Below, one piece after another: positions 16,449 to 25,046 of a stretch of DNA of 64,000 nucleotides. Made by a program: the position numbers and the translations under genes. How positions within the stretch are numbered: position 1 is the stretch's first letter; each line of letters starts with the position of its first letter. The notes under the pieces were generated by a model. The model was given only the letters and a program-made list of their open reading frames with translations. It was not told the origin of the DNA and made no database searches. Source of the stretch: Actinacidiphila glaucinigra (GTDB lineage: Bacteria; Actinomycetota; Actinomycetes; Streptomycetales; Streptomycetaceae); contig NZ_FZOF01000034.1 in the NCBI RefSeq assembly GCF_900188405.1, forward strand, positions 27,498-91,497, in the 5' to 3' direction.

Positions 16449-16811
16449 ATGTCTGCGCAGACCTCCGACTACGACAGCGACACCTGGCCCGGCGGGACGG
16501 TGGACGTCGTAGTGATCGGCGGCGGTGCGGCCGGCCTGAACGGCGCGCTCATGCTCGCACGTTCGCGCCGCTCGGTCGTCGTGATCGACAGCGGTACCCC
16601 GCGCAACGCACCCCCCGAGGCCATGCACGGCTTCATCGTCCTGGACAACACCCCGCCGCCCGAGATCCTCCAGCGTGGCCGGAGGCAGGTGCGCCAGTAC
16701 GGCGGCCGGATCGTCTTCGGCGAGGTCGCCTCCGCCGAGGCGGCCGACCCGGTCGACGGCAGAGCGGCTTGCACCAGGTCACCTTCTTCCCTCTGGAACG
16801 CAACCAGCTGA
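16449..16811 (+). pseudogene. thioredoxin-reductase-like FAD oxidoreductase, N-terminal fragment
   Basis: The 120-residue frame begins as a normal NAD(P)/FAD oxidoreductase of the thioredoxin-reductase-like group. VDVVVIGGGAAGLNGALMLA holds the FAD dinucleotide motif, and RSVVVIDSGTPRNAPPEAMH with the helix PPEILQRGRRQVRQYGGRIV follow as in intact relatives of about 300-330 residues. After GEVASAEA homology stops; the last 25 residues are unrelated and the NAD(P) domain and redox centre are absent. The ATG at 16449 follows GAAAGGG. It looks like an internal deletion rather than a functional small protein. It diverges from the cupin-XRE regulator. Confidence 0.75.
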
Positions 16812-17321
16812 CATGACCGGCCGCCCGGCACACGGGCAACCCGGGCGCCCTGTCGATTCCGTGTCAGGACCGGCTGACCTGCGCTTTCCCTGACACGTGC
16901 GGCAGCGCTTCCGAACATCGCGGGCACGACGTTCCTCTTCGGCCGTCGCGGACACCCGCCCATTGCGCGCTGCCTCCAATCATGCGCCCGGAGCCTGACT
17001 CCAATGCGGCGTGCCGCTGCGCCGGACAGTTCGCGAGCAGGCCAGGCGGAGAAGCATCAGCAGGGAGGCGGCTGCCGAGTACGCGGCCACCGCGGTGCGG
17101 TTGAGTTGTGCGGTGCTGGTGGACGCGATGGGCCGCCTTCACCACCACCGCAACACTGGTGCGGCCGGCTCGGCGGTCGCGTCGGCCGGGCGGGACCGTA
17201 GCCGGGGTGCCAACTTTCGGGTTGCCCGCCCGTCCTACGTGGGTGAGCCTCCAGGAAGAGGCATCGCCCCGAACCGGGCGCCGGGGCGCCCTGCGGACAG
17301 GACACACGCTGGGAGGAATAG
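16812..17321. other. intergenic, no gene recognised
   Basis: About 510 bases without a supported gene, between two truncated genes. Probably residue of the deletions that shortened its neighbours. A GGGAGG ribosome binding site for the next frame lies at its right end. Confidence 0.35.
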
Positions 17322-17633
17322 GTGGCGGCTGACCAGATGACCGCGCCCGGGGCGCAGATACCGCAGTCCGAAGGACTGCGCGCCATGCTCGTCAACACGA
17401 CGCTGAAGCCGTCACTCGAGATCAGCAACACCGACGGGCTCATCGAGCTGAGCGCGGGCATCATGCGCGGCCACGGCGTGCAGGTGGAGACGGTCCGCGC
17501 GGTCGACCACGACATCGCGACGGGAGTCTGGCCGGACATGACGGAATACGGCTGGGCCAGTGACGCCTGGCCGGAACTGCACGAGCGAGTCCCGGCCGCG
17601 GACGTCCTCATGCTGTGCGGGCCCAACTGGTGA
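17322..17633 (+). pseudogene. NADPH-dependent FMN reductase/flavodoxin-like protein, N-terminal fragment
   Basis: The frame (103 residues) matches the first half of the flavodoxin-fold NAD(P)H-dependent oxidoreductases: LRAMLVNTTLKPSLEISNTD, HGVQVETVRAVDHDIATGVW, then VPAADVLMLCGPNW. Intact relatives continue past the GPIW loop that contacts FMN to about 200 residues; here a stop falls directly after that loop and the downstream bases are unrelated. Without its second half it cannot complete the fold. The GTG at 17322 is preceded by GGAGG, so the promoter and start region are preserved. An intact SDR follows 126 bases on. Confidence 0.75.
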
Positions 17634-17759
17634 CCCGCCGCAGCGCGGGACGCCGGCACCGCAATCCGCCGGGCGGTCCCCCGCGGCCGACCAGGCAACC
17701 CCGAGGAATAGCCCGGGCGGTCGTTCCGTCTGTCCGTCACAACGAGGAGGAGTGGGCCC

Positions 17760-18518
17760 ATGACTGGGGCGACCGGCAGGGTGGCATTGGTGACGGGGGG
17801 CAGCAGCGGGATCGGGGCCGCGATCGCGCGTCTCCTGGCCGCACGCGGGATGCGCGTGGTGGTCAACTACCTCCGCAGCGACAAGGCGGCCGCGGAGGTC
17901 GTGGCCGCCATCGCGGCCGCCGGCGGCCAGGCCATGGCCGTGCAGGCCGACGTACGCGAAACAGCGGCCGTCGAGCGCATGGTCGAACGGGTGTCCGCGG
18001 CATGGGGCGGCGTCGACGTCCTCGTGCACAACGCGCTCATCCCCTATGCGGTCGCGTCGTTCCAGGACATGACGTGGGAAGAACTCGGCGGCAAGCTCGA
18101 CTCCGAGATGCACGCGGCGTTCACGGTCACGAAGGCCGTCCTGCCCGCCATGACCGGGCAGCGGTGGGGCCGCATCGTCTACCTCGGCACCGGCCTCAGC
18201 CGCCGGCCCCGGGAGGGCATGATCGCGCTGGGTACGGCCAAGGCCGCACTGGAGCAGTTCGCCCGCTACCTCGCCCAGGAGCTGGGCCCGCAGGGCATCA
18301 CCGTCAACGTCGTCGCCCCGGGCCCGGTGGAGGAGACCCGCATGTCGCAGCACGTCCTGGACGACGCACTCAAGCAGCGGCAGGTGGCCGCCACTCCCCT
18401 GGGCCGTCTCGCCCACCCGGCTGACGTCGCCCAGGCGGTCGCCTTCTACGCCGACGAGGACAACGCCTTCATGACGGGCACCACAGCCGCGGTCGACGGC
18501 GGGGTGTCCATGCAGTGA
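17760..18518 (+). CDS. SDR family oxidoreductase lacking the catalytic tyrosine
   Basis: A 252-residue short-chain dehydrogenase/reductase. The cofactor motif TGGSSGIG is at residues 12-19, the HNAL turn (for NNAG) at 90-93, and the C-terminal GGVSMQ end is normal. Classical SDRs use S-Y-K; here Lys161 is present in ALGTAKAAL but the position four before it is Leu157 instead of Tyr, in the context RPREGMIALGTAKAALEQFA. From memory, streptomycete homologues share this MIALGTAK sequence, so it is a lineage with altered chemistry rather than random damage. The ATG follows GAGGAGGAG. It sits between two truncated genes on the same strand. Confidence 0.82.
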   Translation: MTGATGRVALVTGGSSGIGAAIARLLAARGMRVVVNYLRSDKAAAEVVAAIAAAGGQAMAVQADVRETAAVERMVERVSAAWGGVDVLVHNALIPYAVASFQDMTWEELGGKLDSEMHAAFTVTKAVLPAMTGQRWGRIVYLGTGLSRRPREGMIALGTAKAALEQFARYLAQELGPQGITVNVVAPGPVEETRMSQHVLDDALKQRQVAATPLGRLAHPADVAQAVAFYADEDNAFMTGTTAAVDGGVSMQ

Positions 18519-18568
18519 CGCGGCCGCTCGCGTGCACGCAGCCAGTGATCGACCACGGAAGGGCGTAC

Positions 18569-18877
18569 ATGCACACCATCGATCTCGCGTACGTCGGGCG
18601 AGGCCTGCACGAGGAACTGGTGGCGTACATCGCCGATCAGGAGGGCCACTACGCCGAGGAAAATGTCCATGTCGCGCTGCGCGACGGGTGCACCTGGGAC
18701 GAGGAGCGGCTGCGCCGCTGCGCCACCATCGGGCTCGGGCGGGCGCTGCTCTCACGGTTGACCGAGGGCACGCCCTGGGTCGCGCTGCACGTCAACACCG
18801 ACCATCCGTTGTTCTGGTTCCTCGCCCGCCCGGGCCTGGCGTCCCTGGCCGACCTGGCCGGCCGGCGGCCATGCTGA
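18569..18877 (+). pseudogene. ABC transporter substrate-binding protein (SsuA/NMT1-like), truncated
   Basis: The 102-residue frame opens like NMT1/ThiY/SsuA solute-binding proteins: IDLAYVGRGLHEELVAYIAD, QEGHYAEENVHVALRDG, then PLFWFLARPGLASLADLAGR. Homology ends abruptly at about 18868, where a transposase tail begins in another frame. Intact relatives are 300 or more residues and have membrane components alongside; neither is here. No lipoprotein signal is present, suggesting a cytoplasmic or atypical homologue. The ATG at 18569 is preceded by GGAAGG and lies 51 bases after the SDR stop. Confidence 0.7.
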
Positions 18878-18987
18878 TCGCCGCCGGACTCAACCTCCAC
18901 CGCCTCGACGCCTGGTGGACCGAAACTCCCATCGGCACCACCCACATCAGCCGCCTCGCCCGCCTCGGACTCGAACTGGCTGCCTGA
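18871..18987 (+). mobile_element. IS1182-type transposase, C-terminal remnant
   Basis: LIAAGLNLHRLDAWWTETPI followed by SRLARLGLELAA and a stop is the characteristic end of IS1182-family transposases from actinobacteria (N-x-x-R-L-D-A-W-W, then R-x-S-x-L-A-R-L). Only about 39 residues remain. The remnant begins exactly where the ABC binding-protein gene loses homology, so an insertion followed by deletion probably caused that truncation. Terminal repeats were not found. Confidence 0.7.
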
Positions 18988-19208
18988 CCGCACCGAATCC
19001 GCCAACAAAGTCCTGAAGCCCCAGGCTTCCTCGGCAGAACGTGGTGAAGACGCGAACATGGCCTCCACCACGCCGGAGGGCCTGTGGGCCGTCCGAATTC
19101 ACGACCACCGTCTTCCGAGGCCTGCGGCAGGCAGCCGCGTGCCGTGGCTTCGGTGGGCCGCGACGTCGTCGCGGGCGGGTCACGGCCCACCGGGCGGGTC
19201 CGGCTGGA

Positions 19209-21149
19209 TCAGACGGCGAGGTGGTCTGCCATCAGCTTGGCGAAGCGCGCGGGGTCCTTCAGCGCGCCGCCCTCGGCGATGAGAGCCATGCCGTAGAGGA
19301 GTTCAGCGATTCCCGAGAGACCGGCACCGGCATCGTCGCCGCGTTCGGTGTGGGCCTTGTTGAGGCTGTCGACCAGCGCGTGACCGGGGTTGAGTTCCAG
19401 GATGCGCTTGGTGTGCGGGACGTCCTGGCCCATGGCGCGGTACATGTTCTCCAGGGCCGGGGTGATGTCGTGGGTGTCGGAGACGAGACAGGCCGGGGAG
19501 ACGGTCAGGCGGGTGGACAGCCGGACCTCCTTCACGTCCTCGGTCAGGACCCCGGTCATCCAGGCCAGCAGGTCGGTGTACTCCTTCTGCCGACTCTCGC
19601 GATCGCTGTCGGTCTGGGCGTCCTGCTCGCCTGCCTCCAGGTCGACCGTCCCCTTGGCGACGGACCGCAGTTGCTTGCCGTCGAATGCGGGCACCGTGGT
19701 GACCCAGATTTCGTCGACGGGGTCGGTCAGCAGCAGCACCTCGATTCCCTTCGCACGGAAGGCCTCCATGTGCGGGGAATTCTCGACGGCTTCGCGTGAG
19801 TCCCCGGTCAGGTAGTAGATCTCTTCCTGGCCGTCCTTCATGCGCTCCACGTACTGCGCCAGCGTGGCCGGCTCGTCCGCCTCGTGCGTCGAGGCGAAGG
19901 AACACAGGCCCAGCAGGGTGTCGCGGTTGCCGTCGTCGCCCAGCAGGCCTTCCTTCAGAGCGGGGCCGAACTCCCTCCAGACGGTGGCATAGCGGTCGGG
20001 GGCGCTCGTCATGAGGTCCTTGATGGTGGCCAGGACCTTCTTGGTCAGGCGCCGGTGGATCATCTGGATCTGACGGTCCTGCTGCAGGATCTCGCGGGAG
20101 ACGTTGAGCGAGAGGTCCTGGGAGTCGACGACGCCCTTGACGAAGCGCAGGTAGGGCGGCAGGAGCTCTTCGCAGTCGTCCATGATGTGGACGCGCTTGA
20201 CGTACAACTGCAGGCCGCGCCGGTGGTCGCGGGTGAACAGGTCGTGCGGCGCGTGGGAGGGGATGAACAGCAGGGCCTGGTACTCGAAGGTGCCCTCCGC
20301 CTGCAGCCGGACGGTCTCCAGCGGGTCCAGCCAGTCGTGGGCCAGGTGCTTGTACAGCTCGTGGTACTCCTCCTCGGTCACCTCCTCCCGCGACCGCGCC
20401 CACAGCGCCTTCATCGAGTTCACCGTCTCCAGAGCCGCCTCAGCCGGCTCGCTGCTCTCGGCGCCGGAGCCGGAGTCCATGTCGGCAGGCGTCGTGGCGT
20501 GCGCGGGCATGCGGATGGGCCAGGTGATGAAGTCCGAGTACCGTTTGACGATCTCCCGGAGCTTCCAGCCGTCGGTGTAGTCGTGCATCTGGTTCTCGGC
20601 ATCGACGGGCTTGAGGTGAAGGGTCACCGCTGTGCCCTGGGGCGCCTTGCCGACGCTCTCGACCGAGTAGGTGCCCTCACCGCGTGAGGTCCAGCGGGTG
20701 CCCTGACTCTCGCCGGCCCGCCGCGTGACCACGGTGACCTCGTCGGCGACCATGAACGCGGAGTAGAACCCGACGCCGAACTGTCCGATCAGACCGGCCG
20801 CCGCGTCCGCGTCCTTGGTGTCCTTCAGCTCCTTGAGCAGCTTCGCCGTCCCGGAACTGGCGATCGTGCCGATGAGAGCGACGACCTCATCACGCGACAT
20901 GCCGACGCCGTTGTCCCGCACCGTCAGCGTCCGCGCCTGAGCATCCGCCTCCAGGGCGATGTGCAGATCCGAGACGTCCGCCCCGAGTGCGTCGTTGCGC
21001 AGCGCTTGCAGCCGCAGCTTGTCGAGCGCGTCGGAGGCGTTGGAGATCAGCTCCCGGAGAAACACGTCCTTGTTCGAATAGATCGAATGGATCATCAGCT
21101 GCAGGAGCTGACGGGCTTCCACCTGGAACTCGTGGACCTCAGCCGACAT
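19209..21149 (-). CDS. htpG: HtpG, bacterial Hsp90 molecular chaperone
   Basis: A 646-residue Hsp90. The N-terminal GHKL ATPase shows HSIYSNKDVFLRELISNASD (residues about 22-41), the nucleotide-site DNGVGMSRDEV near 80 and the lid GQFGVGFYSAFMVADEVTVV near 125. The middle domain contains the conserved SREILQQDRQI segment with the catalytic-loop arginine. The C-terminal dimerisation domain ends ADHLAV without an MEEVD tail, as in bacteria. It folds client proteins under heat and oxidative stress. The ATG at 21149 follows GGAGGG by nine bases; a longer frame opens three codons earlier. No HAIR or CIRCE heat-shock operator is visible upstream, so its control is unclear. Confidence 0.95.
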   Translation of the reverse strand: MSAEVHEFQVEARQLLQLMIHSIYSNKDVFLRELISNASDALDKLRLQALRNDALGADVSDLHIALEADAQARTLTVRDNGVGMSRDEVVALIGTIASSGTAKLLKELKDTKDADAAAGLIGQFGVGFYSAFMVADEVTVVTRRAGESQGTRWTSRGEGTYSVESVGKAPQGTAVTLHLKPVDAENQMHDYTDGWKLREIVKRYSDFITWPIRMPAHATTPADMDSGSGAESSEPAEAALETVNSMKALWARSREEVTEEEYHELYKHLAHDWLDPLETVRLQAEGTFEYQALLFIPSHAPHDLFTRDHRRGLQLYVKRVHIMDDCEELLPPYLRFVKGVVDSQDLSLNVSREILQQDRQIQMIHRRLTKKVLATIKDLMTSAPDRYATVWREFGPALKEGLLGDDGNRDTLLGLCSFASTHEADEPATLAQYVERMKDGQEEIYYLTGDSREAVENSPHMEAFRAKGIEVLLLTDPVDEIWVTTVPAFDGKQLRSVAKGTVDLEAGEQDAQTDSDRESRQKEYTDLLAWMTGVLTEDVKEVRLSTRLTVSPACLVSDTHDITPALENMYRAMGQDVPHTKRILELNPGHALVDSLNKAHTERGDDAGAGLSGIAELLYGMALIAEGGALKDPARFAKLMADHLAV

Positions 21150-21433
21150 GACGAGCAAACCCTCCGAAGATCAGAAACGACGACTACCACATGCACTTTA
21201 GACCGATCACCCCAAGTCACCAGCGGCAGTCAGGCCGCGCCGCCGAACGCGCACAGGTACGCGGCAGGCCGCCCGAGGAGTGCCGGGCGCGCCGCAGACT
21301 CGGGGCCGTGAGGGAGAGCCGGACAGGTGACGCTCGAACGCCCACCGGGACGAAGGCCACACGGTGGTGCAGCCGCTCAGCCGTCGGGTTCCCGAGCATC
21401 GGTGCCCCCGGCGCGGGGACCACTGAGGGTCTG

Positions 21434-22057
21434 TCAAGATTGGGGCGGCCCGTCGGTGATCGATGGTTGCCGGCAGCCGCGCAAGGTGTTCTCCAGGGAG
21501 ATGCGCCAGTGACGCTCGGCCTGCACTGTCGTTCCCAGCGCCCCCCGCAGTTCCAGGCTCGCCAGGCCGTGGACCAGGGCGTTGAGCTGGACGGCGACGT
21601 CGTACGGGTCGGCCGGGGCGAAACGGCCCGCCTCCATGCAGCGGGCTACGGCGCGCGTCAGGGTTTCGAAGGTGCTCTGGATCTGGGCGAGGGCCGCCTC
21701 GTCCGGCCGGAAGCCCGCCACGGGGCGGCCGAACATCAGGTCGTACAGGTGTGGGTTCGCGCGCGCTGCGGCCCGGTAGGCATGCCCGAGGGCCATCAGG
21801 TCGGCTTCCGGGTCACCGTCGGAGGACACCCCGGCGAACTCGTCGGCCAGTCTGGCGAACCCCTCCAGGAACATGGCCTGCAGCAGGCCCGCCTTGTCGC
21901 CGAAGAGGTTGTACACGGCGGTCGTCGACGCACCGACCTCTTGCGCGACGCGCCGGGTGCTCAGGGCTTGGGGACCCTCTTCGGCAAGCAGGCGCCCCGC
22001 CGCGTCCAGCAGATGCCGGCGGAGTTCGTCGTAGTCGCGGATGCGTGGCCTGCCCAT
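21434..22057 (-). CDS. TetR family transcriptional repressor
   Basis: A 207-residue TetR protein. The N-terminal helix-turn-helix is LDAAGRLLAEEGPQALSTRR, VAQEVGASTTAVYNLFGDKA; the rest is a helical ligand and dimer domain of the TetR_C_13/WHG type (YDLMFGRPVAGFRPDEAAL). The start is ATG 22057 (MGRPRIRDYDEL), the usual beginning of this group; an ATG at 22087 would add ten residues. No ribosome binding site is obvious. It diverges from the NAD-epimerase gene with 101 bases between starts, containing an imperfect palindrome, so it most likely represses that gene and itself. Confidence 0.87.
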   Translation of the reverse strand: MGRPRIRDYDELRRHLLDAAGRLLAEEGPQALSTRRVAQEVGASTTAVYNLFGDKAGLLQAMFLEGFARLADEFAGVSSDGDPEADLMALGHAYRAAARANPHLYDLMFGRPVAGFRPDEAALAQIQSTFETLTRAVARCMEAGRFAPADPYDVAVQLNALVHGLASLELRGALGTTVQAERHWRISLENTLRGCRQPSITDGPPQS

Positions 22058-22066
22058 GTTGACAAG

Positions 22067-22099
22067 GGTATCGCAACGATGTTTCATAACGGCGTTACC
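22067..22099. promoter_or_regulatory. candidate TetR operator between divergent genes
   Basis: GGTATCGC (22067-22074) and GCGTTACC (22092-22099) form an inverted repeat matching at 7 of 8 positions around a 17-base AT-rich centre. It lies just upstream of the TetR start and in front of the epimerase gene. TetR dimers bind such palindromes; assignment is by position and symmetry only. Confidence 0.5.
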
Positions 22100-22158
22100 A
22101 AATACCCGCCCTGCCCGGACGAACCATGGGGGCAGGGAGAGCAACTGCAGGAGGCCTT

Positions 22159-23109
22159 GTGTCCGCTGGATCCGAGTTGCACGTCGTCCTCGGCGCCGGT
22201 GGCGCCGTGGGGCGCACCGTCGTCGAAGAACTCGTCGCAAGGGGGCGCCGTGTCCGTGCGGTGAACCGCAGCGGCCGGCTCCCCGTGCCGGACGGCGTCG
22301 AAGTCATGGGCAGCGACGTCACCTCAGCCGATGGAGCCACAGCCGCGTGCGCCGGCGCCGGCGTCGTCTACCACTGCGCCGCGCCTGCCTACGACCGGTG
22401 GGTGAACGAGTTCGCGGCGATGACCGAAGCGGTGCGCAAAGGCGCGGCGGCTGCGGCAGCCAAGCTGGTCTTCGCGGACAACCTGTACATGTACGGCCCC
22501 GTGACCACGCCCATGACCGAGGGCATGCCCGACGCGGCACGCAATCCCAGGGGACGCGTCCGCGCCGAGATGGCACGCTCGCTTCTGGCAGCCCATCGTG
22601 CCGGTGACGTGCGTGTCGCGCTGGGCCGGGCATCCGACTACTACGGTCCCGGGGGCACGAACAGCATCGCGGGCACGAACGTGTTCGCCGCGGCCCTGCG
22701 AGGAAAAGTCGCACGCTGGGTGGGAGACCTCGACCAGCCGCACTCACTCAGCTACCTGCCGGACTTCGCCAAGGGCCTGGTGACCCTCGGCGAGGACGCG
22801 CGGGCCGACGGCCTGGCCTGGCACATCCCCGCATCAGCGCCCCTGACAGGCCGCCAGTTCCTGGAAATCGTCTTCGCGCAAGCGGGCCTGCCCGAGAAAT
22901 ACGCTGCGGTCGGCCGCACGATGCAGCGGAGCCTCGGCCTGGTCAACCCGACGGTCCGGGCCCTCGGTGAAACCTGGTATCAGCGCGACCGCCCCTTCGT
23001 CACCGATGCCACCAAGTTCACCGACACCTTCGGCCCGCTGCCCACCACACCCCACCCACAGGCCGTCGACGCCACCCTCGCCTGGTTCCGGACCACGCTG
23101 AACCGCTGA
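22159..23109 (+). CDS. NAD-dependent epimerase/dehydratase family protein (extended SDR)
   Basis: A 316-residue extended SDR. The N-terminal Rossmann motif is LHVVLGAGGAVGRTVVEELV, followed by a GSDVT acidic strand, VYHCAAPAYDRW and KLVFADNLYMYGP. In NmrA/epimerase relatives the catalytic YxxxK is weak, and here the region reads DNLYMYGPVTTPMTEGMP. The C-terminal part (GRQFLEIVFAQAGLPEKYAA) matches substrate-domain helices. GTG 22159 is used because GCAGGAGG precedes it by five bases; a longer frame at 22126 lacks this. The divergent TetR gene and shared palindrome suggest inducible expression. Substrate unknown. Confidence 0.83.
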   Translation: MSAGSELHVVLGAGGAVGRTVVEELVARGRRVRAVNRSGRLPVPDGVEVMGSDVTSADGATAACAGAGVVYHCAAPAYDRWVNEFAAMTEAVRKGAAAAAAKLVFADNLYMYGPVTTPMTEGMPDAARNPRGRVRAEMARSLLAAHRAGDVRVALGRASDYYGPGGTNSIAGTNVFAAALRGKVARWVGDLDQPHSLSYLPDFAKGLVTLGEDARADGLAWHIPASAPLTGRQFLEIVFAQAGLPEKYAAVGRTMQRSLGLVNPTVRALGETWYQRDRPFVTDATKFTDTFGPLPTTPHPQAVDATLAWFRTTLNR

Positions 23110-23211
23110 CGCCGGGCTCCTCATGGCCCGCCGGTGTCCCTGGACTCGTCCGACCCCACCGGTTCGGGAGGACGGGGCACCGGATCGCCACCGGGCGCCC
23201 CTGTTGTCTCG

Positions 23212-23877
23212 TCAGCTCGCCGCTTGCTGAAGGCCGTTGAGGATGAGGTCCAGTCCTGCTTCGAACTCGTCGCCGTAGGAGTACCCAGGACGCATGACGT
23301 GGGCGGTCGCGATCTCGGTGAGGTACGGGTACTCGCCGTCGCCGAAACCGCTCATGATGGAGCCCGCCAGTTCGGCGGTCTCCTCGGGGGACCCGAACGG
23401 CAAGGTCTTCTCCTGCAGCGCGAACCCGTAGATGTAGCTGTCGAGAACCGAGACGGCGTGCGCAGTCAGGGTGAGGGAGAGGCCGCCCTCACGCAGGCAG
23501 CCGAGAACAGCGTCGTGATGGCGCAAGGTTGCCGGGCCTGGAGTGGAGCGTGACTCCATCAGCCCGATCGCCCAGCGGTGGCGGGACAGCGCGAGACGCA
23601 TGGAGATCGCACGCTGCCGCATCGCCTGTCGCCAGTCGTCACCCGGCGTGGGCAGTTCGACCTCGCCGAAGACCACGTCGACCATGCCGTCGAGCAGGTC
23701 CTCCTTGTTCGCGACGTGGTTGTACAGGGACATCGCCTCGACCCCGACGGCCTCGCCCACCTTGCGCATGCTGATCGTCTCCAAGCCGCCGGCGTCGGCG
23801 AGTTCGACGGCGGCACGCACCACCCGCTGCCGGGTGAGGGTCTTGCGGGCGGGCTGCGGGGTGGTTCGTCGGGTCAC
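23212..23877 (-). CDS. TetR/AcrR family regulator with tetracycline-repressor-like C domain
   Basis: A 221-residue regulator: helix-turn-helix TRQRVVRAAVELADAGGLET, SMRKVGEAVGVEAMSLYNHV, then ANKEDLLDGMVDVVF, and a TetR_C class 1-type effector domain (LDSYIYGFALQEKTLPFGSP). The GTG start at 23877 begins MTRRTTPQPARKTLTRQ. It diverges from a medium-chain dehydrogenase across 94 bases that contain two matched palindromes and a promoter, making it the most transparent regulator/target pair in the window. Confidence 0.9.
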   Translation of the reverse strand: MTRRTTPQPARKTLTRQRVVRAAVELADAGGLETISMRKVGEAVGVEAMSLYNHVANKEDLLDGMVDVVFGEVELPTPGDDWRQAMRQRAISMRLALSRHRWAIGLMESRSTPGPATLRHHDAVLGCLREGGLSLTLTAHAVSVLDSYIYGFALQEKTLPFGSPEETAELAGSIMSGFGDGEYPYLTEIATAHVMRPGYSYGDEFEAGLDLILNGLQQAAS

Positions 23878-23912
23878 GGTGGGCGGTCACTTCCTCTCGT
23901 AAGCCTTCGGCA

Positions 23913-23952
23913 TTGACGAGTTTACGCCGTAAGTGCTGTACTTACGGCGTAA
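23913..23952. promoter_or_regulatory. twin-palindrome operator overlapping a promoter
   Basis: TTACGCCGTAA (23922-23932) and TTACGGCGTAA (23942-23952) are each palindromic (TTACG-N-CGTAA), and together they form a perfect inverted repeat with 13-bp arms (TTACGCCGTAAGT and its complement) around GCTGT. The copies are 20 bases apart. TTGACG at 23913-23918 is a good -35, and TGTACT at 23937-23942 could be the -10 for the rightward gene; its transcript would start about 23 bases before the dehydrogenase ATG. Bound repressor would cover the promoter. Confidence 0.8.
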
Positions 23953-23971
23953 GCACGATGGGAGGAGGACC

Positions 23972-24985
23972 ATGAGCGAGCCGATCACGGCAACCGGTGG
24001 GACCCAAACGATGCAGGCCGTTGTGCAGGAGCGTTACGGCCCCGAGCCCGAGGGCGTGCTCCGCATGGCGCGGCTCTCCCGGGCCCGCATCGGTCCCCGT
24101 GGGGTCTTGGTGCGGGTACGTGCCTCCAGCGTGGACCGGGGCACCTGGCACCTGATGGCGGGCCTGCCGTACGCGGTCCGGCCCGTGAGCGGGTTGCGCA
24201 GGCCCAAGCTCCCCAACCCCGGTCGCAACATCGCCGGTGTCGTCGAGGCCGTCGGCTCCGAGGTGACCGGGTTCGCACCTGGCGACGCGGTCTACGGCAC
24301 AGCGGCCGCCGCGTTCGCCGAATACGCCGCCGCCCGTACCGACAGGATCGCTCCCAAACCGACCGGACTCACCTTCGAGGAGGCGGCCACGGTACCCGCC
24401 AGTGCGCTCACGGCACTCCAGGCGGTTCGCGACAACGGCAAAGTCCAGGAGGGCCAACGGGTCCTGATCACCGGAGCCTCCGGCGGCGTCGGCACCTTCG
24501 CCGTCCAACTCGCCCGCACCTTCGGCGCCCAGGTCACGGCCGTCGCCAGCACCCGCAAGCTGGACGCCGTACGCGCGCTGGGCGCCGACCAGGTCATCGA
24601 CTACACGCGCGGGGACTTCCTTGCCGGCCCGCACCGCTACGACGCCATCATCGACATCGCGGGCCATCGCAGCCTGCGGGACCTGCGCCGCGCCCTCACA
24701 CCCCGCGGCAGACTGGTCATCACCGGCAGCGAGACCAACGGCCTCTGGCTCGGCGGCACCGACCGGCAGATCCGCGCGCAAATGCTCTCCCCGTTCACCG
24801 GCCGGCATCTGGGCACCTTCATCACCTCGGAGCACGCCGACGGGCTCCGCGACCTGACCGCCCTCATCGACGCGGGCGTGCTCAGCCCTGTCGTCGACCG
24901 CGTCTACCCGCTCGCCGAGACCGCCGCGGCCGTCCGACACCTCCTCGACGGCCGCGCCACGGGCAAGCTCGCGCTCACCCTTTGA
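23972..24985 (+). CDS. NAD(P)-dependent medium-chain dehydrogenase / quinone oxidoreductase-like
   Basis: A 337-residue MDR-family enzyme of the zinc-independent quinone oxidoreductase branch. The GroES-like N domain runs to about residue 130 (NPGRNIAGVVEAVGSEVTGF, GDAVYG). The Rossmann domain contains GASGGVGTFAVQLARTFGAQ near 160-180, and RALGADQVIDYTRGDF is typical. No zinc-binding Cys/His set is seen. Such proteins reduce quinones or alpha,beta-unsaturated carbonyls with NADPH. The ATG at 23972 follows GGAGGAGG. It diverges from the TetR regulator across the twin-palindrome operator and is probably induced by its own substrate. Confidence 0.87.
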   Translation: MSEPITATGGTQTMQAVVQERYGPEPEGVLRMARLSRARIGPRGVLVRVRASSVDRGTWHLMAGLPYAVRPVSGLRRPKLPNPGRNIAGVVEAVGSEVTGFAPGDAVYGTAAAAFAEYAAARTDRIAPKPTGLTFEEAATVPASALTALQAVRDNGKVQEGQRVLITGASGGVGTFAVQLARTFGAQVTAVASTRKLDAVRALGADQVIDYTRGDFLAGPHRYDAIIDIAGHRSLRDLRRALTPRGRLVITGSETNGLWLGGTDRQIRAQMLSPFTGRHLGTFITSEHADGLRDLTALIDAGVLSPVVDRVYPLAETAAAVRHLLDGRATGKLALTL

Positions 24986-25046
24986 CGCCGAGGTTCTGCC
25001 GATGAGCAATCGGGCCGCGGCTGACGTCCATGGCCCGGGCACCTAC

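Noticed and set aside
23155..23205. GC-rich imperfect hairpin between convergent genes
   Set aside because: The arms (GGGGCACCGG and CCGGGCGCCCC) pair only with a bulge; too weak compared with the perfect stems elsewhere to call a terminator.
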